From JBOFEH01 sp051650265 (GTDB lineage: Bacteria > Bacillota > Clostridia > Lachnospirales > Cellulosilyticaceae), in contig JBOFIR010000145.1 in NCBI GenBank assembly GCA_051650265.1, forward strand, positions 1 through 14,901: 14,901 nt of DNA, written 5' to 3'. Every line of letters starts with the position of its first letter. Within the stretch, counting starts at the first letter, position 1. Positions 1 through 7,449 of this stretch are shown one piece after another. The notes beneath the pieces were generated by a model that was given only the letters and a program-made list of their open reading frames with translations, did not search any database and was not told the origin of the DNA. Position numbers and translations under genes: made by a program.

Positions 1-274
1 CATAAAGTGCCGCTCCTTTTTCCATGTAAGCAAATGCTACGAATCCTATCGCATACATGAACATACCCATCGTCAGTACAGGCTTATAGCTCGCCCGATC
101 CAACCACTTGCCAATCAAAGGCTTACTGAGTAAGATCACCAATGAAAATACAGAAAATAATCCACCGATCTCTGCCCCACTTAACCCTACTTCCTTACTA
201 TACATGGGTATCAAAAGTGACATCACTCCAAATGATAATGCGATCAAAAACATCGCTCCCCAAATCCGCTTCAC
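1..274 (-). CDS. MFS transporter, N-terminal 91 residues (partial)
   Basis: This is the beginning of a membrane transporter that runs off the left edge of the window. The start is a GTG at 274-272. It is preceded by AAGGAGG with a six-base gap, while the ATG two bases upstream is followed at once by TGA. The visible part shows a hydrophobic segment at about residues 4-22, a second at about 34-52, the loop GKWLDRASYKP that fits the MFS motif A pattern (G-x-x-x-D-R-x-x-x-K) between helices 2 and 3, and a third hydrophobic segment at about 66-84. MFS proteins have 12 or 14 helices, so most of the gene is outside. The gene starts only 17 bases after the stop of the acetyltransferase gene upstream, so the two are probably co-transcribed. 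The substrate cannot be inferred; drug or metabolite efflux is a common role in this family. Confidence 0.8.
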   Translation of the reverse strand, partial: MKRIWGAMFLIALSFGVMSLLIPMYSKEVGLSGAEIGGLFSVFSLVILLSKPLIGKWLDRASYKPVLTMGMFMYAIGFVAFAYMEKGAALY

Positions 275-291
275 ATGACACCTCCTTGATC

Positions 292-801
292 TTATAATAC
301 AATCCAATAGCGCTGTTGCAACACGCCATCAACCATTATCTCATTTTCTAATACGCCCCCATTTTTGATGATACTTTTAGCAGAGCCTATATTGCTCTTG
401 TCACACACCATTAGTACTTGATCAATCCCAAGATCTCTACAGACCTCTAATGCCAATCCAATCATTTGGGTTGCATAGCCCTTTCTACGTTCGGAGGGCC
501 TAATACCATCACCAATATGCCCACCATTGGAAAGCAATGCGCTATTCAAATAATGTCTAATATTCACTGCTCCTACAAATATATTTCTCTCAGTATCCAA
601 ACAAAAGAATGTACTTGCAGGCACAAACCCTTCAATCCCGTCTTCCTCTTCGTCAAATCCGTGAATATACGCTTCTAAATCACGGTAATCCATTCTTCTG
701 ATTGTATAGGGAATGATTTTTTCACCTGTAGCACACCATTCCGCCATCATATCCTCCAACTGCGCTTTATAGCTTATATCCATCTTTACTAATTTCAACA
801 T
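292..801 (-). CDS. GNAT family N-acetyltransferase (1 of 3)
   Basis: This is predicted to transfer an acetyl group from acetyl-CoA to an amine of an unknown substrate in the cytoplasm. The acetyl-CoA pyrophosphate-binding signature is at about residues 105-110 (RRKGYA, the R-x-x-G-x-A motif), after a beta-strand region that includes FVGAVNIRHYL. The C-terminal half (VCDKSNIGSAKSIIKNGG) fits the usual N-S-x-x-x-x-x-K-N-G end of the fold. The reading frame opens at 810 with ATG-ATG-CAT-ATG, but the AGAGG site touches the first ATG and is nine bases from the third. I therefore prefer the start at 801, giving 169 residues beginning MLKLVK. It lies 41 bases after a second GNAT gene and 17 bases before the MFS gene. 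The family is certain and the substrate unknown. Confidence 0.88.
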   Translation of the reverse strand: MLKLVKMDISYKAQLEDMMAEWCATGEKIIPYTIRRMDYRDLEAYIHGFDEEEDGIEGFVPASTFFCLDTERNIFVGAVNIRHYLNSALLSNGGHIGDGIRPSERRKGYATQMIGLALEVCRDLGIDQVLMVCDKSNIGSAKSIIKNGGVLENEIMVDGVLQQRYWIVL

Positions 802-842
802 ATGCATCATCCTCTACAAAGAATCTTCTATACACAAGCACC

Positions 843-1277
843 TTAAAATATTTTTTTAAAGTTTGCTTGTCTTTTCCCGCCTTCATAACCACAACTTTGA
901 TAAAATCTATGTGCTCCTATTCTCGTCTCTCCAGATACTAATCGCACACCACTTGCGCCTGTCTCCTTTGCCCACTCTTCCACTGCAAAGAGCAGTGCTT
1001 TCCCTATACCTTGTCTTTTATAATCCTCTGATACTGCAATTCCCATGATATTTTTCATATGTGGCGCATAGATCACATCATAATCATTGGCATGTACATA
1101 TCCCACAACTTTGTCGTCTACTACAGCGACATAGATTTTCTCCTTTGAACTATTGGCAAGGATACGCAACTTATTTTCGCTCGCTTCTATAGAAAACTCA
1201 TATCCCATTTCCATTGTGTTCAGTTTCCAAATAGCTTCAACATCCCTCATCTCAAACGCTCTTATTTGACTCTTCAC
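843..1277 (-). CDS. GNAT family N-acetyltransferase (2 of 3)
   Basis: This is a compact acetyltransferase of 144 residues. The acetyl-CoA loop is KRQGIGKAL at about 87-95 (R/Q-x-x-G-x-G/A), and the C-terminal FYQSCGY at 125-131 is typical of the GNAT fold. The middle segment IYVAVVDDKVVGYVHA is the strand pair that precedes motif A. The open frame extends to an ATG at 1304, but the purine-rich GGGGAGGG lies just upstream of a GTG at 1277, so I take the GTG as the start (protein beginning MKSQIRAFEM). The sequence differs strongly from both neighbouring GNATs, so these are not recent duplicates. The substrate is not known. It may belong to the same transcript as the flanking genes, since there is no terminator in the 46-base gap upstream or the 41-base gap downstream. 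Confidence 0.87.
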   Translation of the reverse strand: MKSQIRAFEMRDVEAIWKLNTMEMGYEFSIEASENKLRILANSSKEKIYVAVVDDKVVGYVHANDYDVIYAPHMKNIMGIAVSEDYKRQGIGKALLFAVEEWAKETGASGVRLVSGETRIGAHRFYQSCGYEGGKRQANFKKIF

Positions 1278-1323
1278 TATTTCCCTCCCCGCTCCACCTA
1301 GCACAACTGGTATGCTCTACTAT

Positions 1324-1770
1324 TTACTTCACTACGATCACCAAATCCTCCAATGCTTCAAATCCATTCTTCTCATAGAACGCTCTAGCTGGATAATTTC
1401 TCTCTGTATTAAGCATCATCCCATTCATCCCTTGCGCCTTAATATCAGCCTCGATCAATGTCATAAATCTACTCCCTATACCTTGTCCGTGTAGACCTGC
1501 CTTGACGCAAAACTCATCGATATAGTACTCCATCCCCTTGATCCATGGTTTCTTCATCCCCATACTCAGTGCGACCACTTGCCCCTCGATTGTACCTACA
1601 TAGCCTACAAAATAATTATTTTTCATATGGTTTTCAAAAAAGGTAACCACTTGCTGTCTTGATTCGTAGACATCATTCCACGGCTCTTGTGAAAATGTTT
1701 CAATAAACAAATCCACACATTCCTCCAATAGCTCATTTTCTAACTTCTTAAATTCTAATTGTTTCATCAT
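1324..1770 (-). CDS. GNAT family N-acetyltransferase (3 of 3)
   Basis: This is a predicted acetyltransferase of 148 residues. Residues 93-99 (LHGQGIG) form the Q-x-x-G-x-G/A loop that holds the acetyl-CoA pyrophosphate, and FYEKNGF at 131-137 is the usual C-terminal motif. The N-terminal stretch FIETFSQEPWND resembles the start of AAC(6')-like and related small GNATs, but this is not enough to claim aminoglycoside acetylation. The start is supported by AAGAGGT seven bases upstream of the first of two adjacent ATGs; the second ATG, one codon later, is possible. The gene is 107 bases downstream of the lipoprotein gene and 46 bases upstream of the next GNAT gene. Confidence 0.87.
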   Translation of the reverse strand: MMKQLEFKKLENELLEECVDLFIETFSQEPWNDVYESRQQVVTFFENHMKNNYFVGYVGTIEGQVVALSMGMKKPWIKGMEYYIDEFCVKAGLHGQGIGSRFMTLIEADIKAQGMNGMMLNTERNYPARAFYEKNGFEALEDLVIVVK

Positions 1771-1788
1771 CTCTTTACCTCTTAATCA

Positions 1789-1860
1789 TTATTTTGACTC
1801 TAATTGCTTCAAAAGTATTTGTATCCCACTTTCTGAGTCTGAAATTTCTTCCCTACGCAT
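1789..1860 (-). CDS. possible small ORF, 23 residues
   Basis: Between the lipoprotein gene and GNAT 3 there is a short frame, MRREEISDSESGIQILLKQ followed by four residues, that ends at a TAA just before the GNAT ribosome binding site. Its own ribosome binding site is weak (GGGGAAATGAAAG upstream of the ATG). It could be a translated small protein, the remnant of a lost gene, or chance. I know of no family it matches. Confidence 0.2.
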   Translation of the reverse strand: MRREEISDSESGIQILLKQLESK

Positions 1861-1877
1861 TCTTTCATTTCCCCACT

Positions 1878-2960
1878 TTAGCTTGCTTTCAACTCTGTCA
1901 AAACTTTTTTGTAAAAATCAATACTTGCTTTTTCTAGGCTTATCTTGCTTGGATCAAATTCAATCTCCTTGAGATAGTAATAGAACGCAAGATCGTACGT
2001 GTAGATTCCTGATTCCCTTGGATAACCATAATATTTTTCACTCAAATAGCTTGCAAATCCTTCTACCAAGTTTTCCTCACACCAACCTATCCAATCATAG
2101 CTCGTATGAAACCTACTTTCCCATATCTGCCGAAACACTTTATCCTCTCGTGCAAGCTGCTTTGCGACTTTTTTAAAAGAATGCTTTTCCGTGAAAGTAT
2201 CAAATAGTGAATGTGAAAATTCATGGAATGGTGTATTGAAAAGATTGCTAATCTCACTAACACTCCTTTGAATAAGGGATATTTTAACCCCCGGTTGTTC
2301 AAATCCCATAGCACCTAATCCCCTCAAAGTATAATAAAAAACGGGCTTCCTCTTTTCATCAAAAGAAATGCCTGATGCTTGTTCCATAAAACTCATAATA
2401 TCTGAATCATGTTGTTGGATTGCTGCATTAAGCTTTTCAGCTTTCTCTTCAAACAAAGGAATCTGTGTCTCCAGATAGGCTTCTAAATAGCGCTCATAGT
2501 ATGTGGTAAAAAAAGTGTCAATTGCTTCTCGGTCTGCTTGATTATAGGGTAATTGATCACTATTGATGATACACTGTATCACCTCTTCTACTGATGCATC
2601 GTCAATTAGGCTTGAAGTTACATTCATAATTTGCCATGGATGTGTTTTGGTCATAATCATAGCTAAACTCTCTCGCATTGTTGTGCTCATGTCTTCATAA
2701 GTTGCCATCATCCACTCATAATGCGTTCTTTGATATTTCAAATAATCATCTGTAAATTCCTTAAATTCACCTTGCATCTGATAAATTTCAAAAGCACTAT
2801 CTACTAACACGTACTTGAGTTTCAATCCTTTTACTTGGACTTTATAGTCTTCCCCTATACCTTGTGTGTCTGCAACTTGCTGTGCATCAGGCATACTGCA
2901 CCCATTCCCTATTCCTAGCACAAGCGCCATCAAAATCATTATGATAACTTTCTTTTTCAT
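1878..2960 (-). CDS. lipoprotein with HExxH...E metallopeptidase signature
   Basis: This is a predicted surface-anchored lipoprotein of 360 residues. A short basic N-terminus and hydrophobic stretch end in a lipobox-like GNGC with the lipidated Cys at 21. Residues 246-250 are HEFSH, the HExxH zinc-binding helix, and E300 in ENLVEGFASYL lies 50 residues later, where gluzincin peptidases place their third zinc ligand. The region between is mostly helical with many charged residues. Activity is inferred from the motifs only; I do not recognise a named family. The start at 2960 has AGGGGAG upstream. The gene follows the hydrolase gene by 51 bases and precedes the GNAT genes. It would act outside the cell membrane, in contrast to the cytoplasmic enzymes around it. 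Confidence 0.75.
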   Translation of the reverse strand: MKKKVIIMILMALVLGIGNGCSMPDAQQVADTQGIGEDYKVQVKGLKLKYVLVDSAFEIYQMQGEFKEFTDDYLKYQRTHYEWMMATYEDMSTTMRESLAMIMTKTHPWQIMNVTSSLIDDASVEEVIQCIINSDQLPYNQADREAIDTFFTTYYERYLEAYLETQIPLFEEKAEKLNAAIQQHDSDIMSFMEQASGISFDEKRKPVFYYTLRGLGAMGFEQPGVKISLIQRSVSEISNLFNTPFHEFSHSLFDTFTEKHSFKKVAKQLAREDKVFRQIWESRFHTSYDWIGWCEENLVEGFASYLSEKYYGYPRESGIYTYDLAFYYYLKEIEFDPSKISLEKASIDFYKKVLTELKAS

Positions 2961-3011
2961 CCATTTCTCCCCTTATCTCTGTTCTATGTAGCGTTTCATT
3001 CGGTTCTCTTT

Positions 3012-3812
3012 CTACAAGATCCCTTTGATAAATCTCTCAATCACCTCATTAACCTGCTCGGGCTGGTCCCCATTTGAAAAATGGGATGCATCCTTGATGA
3101 TATGCAAAGGGTATCCTGTTTTCTCGGCCCAGGCTTCGCAATACCGTGCTACTTTTCCAGTCTTGTCGAACTCCCCCAGCAAGATGAGTACAGGGCAGGT
3201 GATCGTAATATCCCTATTCTCCCGTGCAAAGACACCATAGGCTACTTCCATCTGCTCTATGATTTCAGCCTTCGTAAAAGGTGCTAGCATCTTCATCATC
3301 ATCTCATAAGCTTCTCTTGTCCGCGATACAGACTTTGCCATACTTTTACGCAACATGCTATCAGGGAACCACCTCGCCATAGGTGCCACTTGCCTGAGCC
3401 ACCATAGATCTGACTTTGAATAATAGGCTGTTCCAAAAGGTGTGGTATCTAGTGCAATAAATGCTTGCACCTGATCCGGGTACTGTGCCATAAATTCTTG
3501 GCAAGGGTAGCCTCCCATAGACATGCCTACTAACACAACTTTTTCAATGCCTTCTATTTGTAAGATCATTCTTAATTCTTCTGCAGTATGCCTATAGCTA
3601 AAATCCTCATAGGGTCTTGATAACCCATGCAAAGGCACATCCCAGGTGATAACTGTATACGCCTTACTAAAATATGCGACCTGCTTGTCAAACATAGTGT
3701 GATCTGCAGTAAGTCCATGTGTCAATATGATTGCTTTCTGATGACACGTTTCATGCCTAGTGATCCAATAATGGGTGACCCCACGATCAGATGTGATTTG
3801 TTTGTGTTCCAT
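3012..3812 (-). CDS. alpha/beta hydrolase
   Basis: This is a cytoplasmic serine hydrolase of 266 residues with a complete catalytic triad. The nucleophile elbow GMSMGG places Ser98, the acid is Asp216 in LLGEFD, and the base is His244 in DASHFSN. The HG of ILTHGL near residue 32 forms the oxyanion-hole region, and the lid segment between about 125 and 190 is Met-rich. The open frame reaches an ATG at 3839, but that codon overlaps the -10 box of the promoter. GGAGG lies eight bases before the ATG at 3812, so I choose 3812. The family includes esterases, C-C hydrolases and haloperoxidase-like enzymes, and the substrate cannot be told. It is the first gene of the leftward cluster. Confidence 0.88.
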   Translation of the reverse strand: MEHKQITSDRGVTHYWITRHETCHQKAIILTHGLTADHTMFDKQVAYFSKAYTVITWDVPLHGLSRPYEDFSYRHTAEELRMILQIEGIEKVVLVGMSMGGYPCQEFMAQYPDQVQAFIALDTTPFGTAYYSKSDLWWLRQVAPMARWFPDSMLRKSMAKSVSRTREAYEMMMKMLAPFTKAEIIEQMEVAYGVFARENRDITITCPVLILLGEFDKTGKVARYCEAWAEKTGYPLHIIKDASHFSNGDQPEQVNEVIERFIKGIL

Positions 3813-3837
3813 ACCCACACCCTCCTTAACTACTCCC

Positions 3838-3867
3838 ATTATAACGTTATTTAAATAAAATATTCAA
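3838..3867 (-). promoter_or_regulatory. sigma-A-type promoter for the leftward cluster
   Basis: On the minus strand TTGAAT (3867-3862) is followed after 18 bases by a perfect TATAAT (3843-3838), some 25 bases before the hydrolase start codon. It sits back to back with the promoter of the plus-strand unit. Confidence 0.65.
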
Positions 3868-3886
3868 ACTTATTATTACACTTTTA

Positions 3887-3915
3887 TTGACCTCATGCGC
3901 TAAAGATGATAAGAT
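3887..3915 (+). promoter_or_regulatory. sigma-A-type promoter for the 4000-5138 unit
   Basis: TTGACC (3887-3892) and TAAGAT (3910-3915) are separated by 17 bases. The transcript would carry an AT-rich leader of about 75 bases before the first start codon. Confidence 0.5.
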
Positions 3916-3999
3916 GCAATCAATCTAACCGTATCATTAAATTATTCGAGGAACTAAAAAAACATGAAAATCAAATAAATTTAAAGGAGAACTTATTTT

Positions 4000-4311
4000 A
4001 TGAAACCTTTATACATCGTCACCCTCACACATCCCGAGCAGCATAACATGCTCAGTCACCTCATTGCAGACAGACCGAATACCCTTGGCTTTCCAGGCTG
4101 TTGGGAGATTGCTCCTAATACGCCAAACCAAGAAAAACTCATCCGTCAGATCGCTACTACACTCCAGCACTGCCTGGATGATGCCACTTATGAAAGTGTT
4201 CTATTTGGCTGGCAAGCCACCGAAACGGCCTTGTCTACGCTTTTATCAAACCTTAATCTAGCCAACTACGAAGTCAATCGCCTCAAACTCGCCGATCCAA
4301 CGGCCCAATAA
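4000..4311 (+). CDS. small protein resembling a P-loop kinase without its P-loop
   Basis: This is a 103-residue protein with ribosome binding site AAAGGAG ten bases upstream. By eye it follows a family of small P-loop nucleotide kinase-like proteins that I remember as starting MKxLYFVTGTMGVGKTT, followed by a WCWDMNP segment, then an AYENIIFCW segment and a LSRLNL helix. Here the same order is seen: MKPLYIVTLTHPEQHNM, GCWEIAPNT at 33-41, TYESVLFGW at 63-71 and LLSNLNL at 81-87. The residues that should form the Walker A loop (GxxGxGKT) are replaced by LTHPEQHN, and the protein ends where about half the family fold would remain. The frame is intact and the translation start is good, so it looks like a retained protein and not a random remnant. 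Kinase activity is unlikely. It is 11 bases ahead of the methyltransferase gene and probably co-translated with it. Confidence 0.65.
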   Translation: MKPLYIVTLTHPEQHNMLSHLIADRPNTLGFPGCWEIAPNTPNQEKLIRQIATTLQHCLDDATYESVLFGWQATETALSTLLSNLNLANYEVNRLKLADPTAQ

Positions 4312-4322
4312 GGAGGGATAAG

Positions 4323-5138
4323 ATGCAAGGAATCATCAATTATTACAACCACTATAACGAAGACGAGCGCATTACGTCGAGCCCCGCAAGAAAGGTGGAG
4401 TTCTTCATTACGACACACCTACTTGATCAGTATATTCAGCCTAAAGATACCATTCTTGAAATTGGTTGTGGTACAGGGGTGTATGCCTTCTATTATGCCA
4501 CTAAGGGGCACGACGTCGTTGCGACTGATTTGACCCCCAGCTATATCGATCAGATTCATGCCAAGCAACTTAGATTAGAACAACCGATTAACCTCACTGC
4601 TGCCGTTGCCAATGCGACAGATTTGAGTGCCTATCAAGATGCAAGCTTTGACTTTGTCACTTGCTTTGGTCCACTCTATCATCTTGTAAGCGAAGCAGAC
4701 CGTATCCAATGTCTCCGCGAGGCACTACGTGTTTTGAAACCTGGTGGTTTTCTAGCAATTGCTTACATCAATAAGCACTATATGATACATCACGTGATGC
4801 TGCGTGACAAACAGTACTTAAACAAAGCATTTATAGACAAAGTCTTAGGGAGCGGCACCCTTCGAGAAGGGGAAAAAGAATGTTTTTGGACAGACAGCTA
4901 TTTTACAACCCCCTCTGAAATAGAAGCTTTTCTTGCTCAGTACAATGTCCGTATCGTCTCACATATCGCTACAGATGGCATGACACCCTTTGTCAGATCC
5001 GATGTCGATGCGATGACTGATGAGGAATATAGCCAATGGCTGTATTACCTCTTGCATAGTTGTCATGAGCGCGACATCTTAGGTATGAGCAATCACGCCT
5101 TGGTATTATTGCAAAAAGAAGGAGTCAAAGATGTGTGA
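4323..5138 (+). CDS. class I SAM-dependent methyltransferase
   Basis: This is a 271-residue cytoplasmic methyltransferase. Motif I, ILEIGCGTG at 44-52, binds S-adenosylmethionine. The acidic residue at the end of strand 2 is Asp69 (VVATDL), motif IV is FDFVTCFGPLYHL at about 109-121, and VLKPGG at 137-142 is the post-motif found in the UbiE/Methyltransf_11 group. The substrate is not evident. AAGGAGGG lies five bases before the start codon. The gene follows the kinase-like gene by 11 bases. Its stop codon is in the loop of the terminator hairpin, so the last codons form one arm of that hairpin. Confidence 0.87.
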   Translation: MQGIINYYNHYNEDERITSSPARKVEFFITTHLLDQYIQPKDTILEIGCGTGVYAFYYATKGHDVVATDLTPSYIDQIHAKQLRLEQPINLTAAVANATDLSAYQDASFDFVTCFGPLYHLVSEADRIQCLREALRVLKPGGFLAIAYINKHYMIHHVMLRDKQYLNKAFIDKVLGSGTLREGEKECFWTDSYFTTPSEIEAFLAQYNVRIVSHIATDGMTPFVRSDVDAMTDEEYSQWLYYLLHSCHERDILGMSNHALVLLQKEGVKDV

Positions 5139-5157
5139 TCATCTTTGCCTCCTTCTT
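5113..5157. terminator. bidirectional terminator between convergent genes
   Basis: The arms 5116-5133 and 5140-5157 pair over 18 positions with one mismatch around a six-base loop. Read on the minus strand, the hairpin is followed by TTTTT, which makes a strong terminator for the synthetase gene. On the plus strand the U-tract is poor. Confidence 0.8.
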
Positions 5158-5166
5158 CGTTTAATA

Positions 5167-7140
5167 TTATTCATATTGACATTCTAATTTGGTAAAGAAG
5201 TCTACTCTTTGCTCTAAGAACCTCAGTGCATGTTGCGCCAGATCTCCTGTATAGAAGTCTAGTGGCTTGAAGATATGCTCCCAGTTCCATAGTTCTTCTC
5301 CGATCCCAAGATATTCCCCGAACATCTCACATCCTGTTGGTGCGATCGGATGCAGCAGAATCGCCATCACCTTACACGCATAGAAACAATCAATGACTGT
5401 TTGTTTTCTGATGGCATCATTACCCTCTACATCTGCAAGACGGCTTTGCCCTGCCCAATATTTGTTCATCTCACGAATATAGGCATCTACAACATACGAG
5501 ATTCTATGGAATTCATGATTGTACATATGTCTTTCGTATTCGCGTACCTTCTCCTCGGCTAATGCTCGAATTGCTTCGCTCACCTCACCTGACGGTATCT
5601 TGCCATCATAGTAAGTCTGTGTGGTATAGAAGCAAGAACGGATCAATCGGTTAAATACATTAGTGAGTAAATTCCCATCTTTGAGCACCATATCCACACC
5701 CACACGGTCTTCCTCTTTCATAAAGACTTGTGGCTTGAATCCTGTACTTTTTGATGAAAGCCCAAGCCCCATAAAGTGCATGCGTAGTTGTTCTGGTGTG
5801 TAATATGCTAAGAGCTCATCTGCCATAGGTGGTTTGATCTCAGAACTACTACTTGCCTTGGTATCCATAAAGAGAATGTGTCTATTTGGAATGATATGTG
5901 GTAGTTGTAGCTTAGCCTCTTCACCACGTAGCCCCAAGAACATCCCCATTTCTGCGATCGCATAGAAATAAATATTGTCCTCACCTATAAATTGATAGAC
6001 AAGACTCTCCTCATCCTGCCACCAATCTTTCCATGCCTCTTGGCTTTGCCCCACAGATGCGAGATGCGCCTTGGTAAAAGAGATTGGTGCCCAAAGAGAC
6101 TCCGGCCATACCCAAAAAGTAAGATCTTTCAAATCTTCATAATCAGGCACCTTCACACCCCACTCTACATTTCCTGATAATCTAAAAGGCACCAATGTCT
6201 TGCCCGCAGTATAATGAATACCTAATTCATCCAATACTTTTTTCGCTTCATCCCTTAATGCCAATGATTCAAATTCAAAAGTCACAGACTTTTTCTTCTC
6301 CTCATCCTCTGTCACATGTGCTGGCAGCTTGGCTTCTAGCTCTGCCAAGTCCTCAAAGTATTTCTTAGGCACATGGAGCAATGGCTTCTTCAAAAATTCC
6401 TCTATAATATTAAGTTGGTACTTCCTTGTATTAGTCTCCTTCTTGAGCGTCTCAAAGCGTGATTTAAGTACCTCAATACATTCATCCAGCACAAAATACC
6501 AGTTGGTAATATGACGATATGCAGGCTGCTCACCAGATAAAATTGAGATCGGATTGATCAGATCACTCGGCATATATTGATGCCCTAAAGAACACTCATC
6601 CGCATAGGCATGCTCTGACGTACAGCCTTGAATAGGACATCGTCCAACTACTTGGCGCCCATTGAGAAAGACCCCGTACTTCTCATCATAAAACTGAGGC
6701 GTCGCATACTGCTTGATATAGCCTTGCTTATAAAGCGTCTCAAACACCCACGCTGATGTTTGTTGATGAATCTCACCTGATAGACCTAACGCAGATGCAC
6801 CAAAGAAGTCAAGACTAATCTCGTATGCATCCAATGTCTCTTGTTGACTCTTATGATTGGCAGCTACATACTCTAACATCGTTTGGGTAGCGCCTTCTTC
6901 CTTGAGTTTGCGGTAACTCTCCAAGATCGGTGACCCATAGCAATCCGTCCCCGAGATAAACAACACATTTTCCTTACCAATACGGTCTCTTAGAAACCTT
7001 GCATAAATATCTGCATGCACAAACATACCGCCCACATGGCCAAAATGTAGTCTTTTGTTGCCATATGGCATCCCTGCCGTCACAACTGCACGCTTAGGAA
7101 AACTTGGACGCTCTCCTGGCATTAATCTTTTTGATAACAT
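5167..7140 (-). CDS. divergent methionyl-tRNA synthetase family protein (class I tRNA ligase)
   Basis: This is a 657-residue class I aminoacyl-tRNA synthetase of the MetRS type. It has the nucleotide-binding HFGH at 32-35 (HIGH motif) after VVTAGMPYGN, and GTDCYGSP at 64-71 where Bacillus MetRS has GTDEHG. A zinc-knuckle insertion follows (C168, C173, C183, probably H187), then PSDLINPISILSG at 191-203, which is very close to MetRS. The second ATP motif is KASSS at 428-432 in place of KMSKS. An anticodon-binding helical domain occupies about 470-640, with no tRNA-binding C-terminal extension. Positions that bind methionine in E. coli MetRS seem changed: Tyr260 falls on Pro, His301 on Tyr393. 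It may charge methionine, be an inhibitor-insensitive paralogue, or have another specificity. The start at 7140 follows AAGGGGTG and the U-tract of the T-box terminator; the frame open further upstream is leader RNA. Calling it metG would overstate the case. Confidence 0.8.
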   Translation of the reverse strand: MLSKRLMPGERPSFPKRAVVTAGMPYGNKRLHFGHVGGMFVHADIYARFLRDRIGKENVLFISGTDCYGSPILESYRKLKEEGATQTMLEYVAANHKSQQETLDAYEISLDFFGASALGLSGEIHQQTSAWVFETLYKQGYIKQYATPQFYDEKYGVFLNGRQVVGRCPIQGCTSEHAYADECSLGHQYMPSDLINPISILSGEQPAYRHITNWYFVLDECIEVLKSRFETLKKETNTRKYQLNIIEEFLKKPLLHVPKKYFEDLAELEAKLPAHVTEDEEKKKSVTFEFESLALRDEAKKVLDELGIHYTAGKTLVPFRLSGNVEWGVKVPDYEDLKDLTFWVWPESLWAPISFTKAHLASVGQSQEAWKDWWQDEESLVYQFIGEDNIYFYAIAEMGMFLGLRGEEAKLQLPHIIPNRHILFMDTKASSSSEIKPPMADELLAYYTPEQLRMHFMGLGLSSKSTGFKPQVFMKEEDRVGVDMVLKDGNLLTNVFNRLIRSCFYTTQTYYDGKIPSGEVSEAIRALAEEKVREYERHMYNHEFHRISYVVDAYIREMNKYWAGQSRLADVEGNDAIRKQTVIDCFYACKVMAILLHPIAPTGCEMFGEYLGIGEELWNWEHIFKPLDFYTGDLAQHALRFLEQRVDFFTKLECQYE

Positions 7141-7177
7141 AAAAAACACCCCTTGAAATATAACATTCCAAGGGGCG
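7141..7177 (-). terminator. T-box regulated terminator
   Basis: Arms 7177-7166 and 7158-7147 form a GC-rich hairpin (core CCCCTTG/CAAGGGG) followed by TTTTTT at 7146-7141. The start codon begins directly after the U-tract, and the GGGGTG of the 3' arm also serves as the ribosome binding site. Confidence 0.88.
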
Positions 7178-7415
7178 ACTATGTATCGCGGTACCACCCT
7201 ATTTCACATCCTTGTCACCAAGTATGCCTCATCAAGTACGCCCCTTAGGGTTATACTCTAGTCCTGTAACGTAGACAAACGTCATAGCATCACACTCTCT
7301 GCAAGTGATCCGTATGCAGCTCCAAGTCTTGTTTCATCTTATCCTCGTTATCTGCTCACACCAACCGCAGACTCTCTGCAAACCAAGATCAAACTACTCT
7401 TCTCTTCATCGCCTT
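7141..7415 (-). promoter_or_regulatory. T-box riboswitch leader of the synthetase gene
   Basis: The leader RNA binds a tRNA and lets transcription continue when that tRNA is uncharged. The diagnostic T-box sequence AGGGTGGTACCGCG is at 7200-7187, with the UGGU that pairs with the tRNA acceptor end at 7196-7193, implying discriminator base A, as in elongator tRNA-Met. The antiterminator pairs AGGG and GCG with the CGCCCCT at 7177-7171, which is also the 5' arm of the terminator, so the two folds exclude each other. Stem I has the GAAGAGTAG motif, the AGAGAG and GGTGTGAGC distal-loop elements, and a helix between 7389-7381 and 7349-7341. In the specifier loop, AUG is at 7337-7335, but the GAA-N-N-N pattern of known T-boxes would instead point to ACA at 7332-7330. 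Confidence 0.93.
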
Positions 7416-7421
7416 TATATG

Positions 7422-7449
7422 TTTATGAATAAATAACTTTTACTTCCAA
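7422..7449 (-). promoter_or_regulatory. possible promoter of the T-box leader
   Basis: TTGGAA (7449-7444) and CATAAA (7427-7422) are 16 bases apart and would start the transcript just before stem I of the T-box. Both boxes match four of six consensus bases. Confidence 0.4.

Noticed and set aside
1324..1770. Aminoglycoside 6'-acetyltransferase assignment for GNAT 3
   Set aside because: Only general GNAT motifs are visible. The resemblance at the N-terminus is too short to assign an antibiotic substrate.
7141..7197. N-terminal extension of the synthetase (19 extra residues)
   Set aside because: The extension would translate the T-box sequence and the terminator hairpin. The ribosome binding site lies just before the ATG at 7140.
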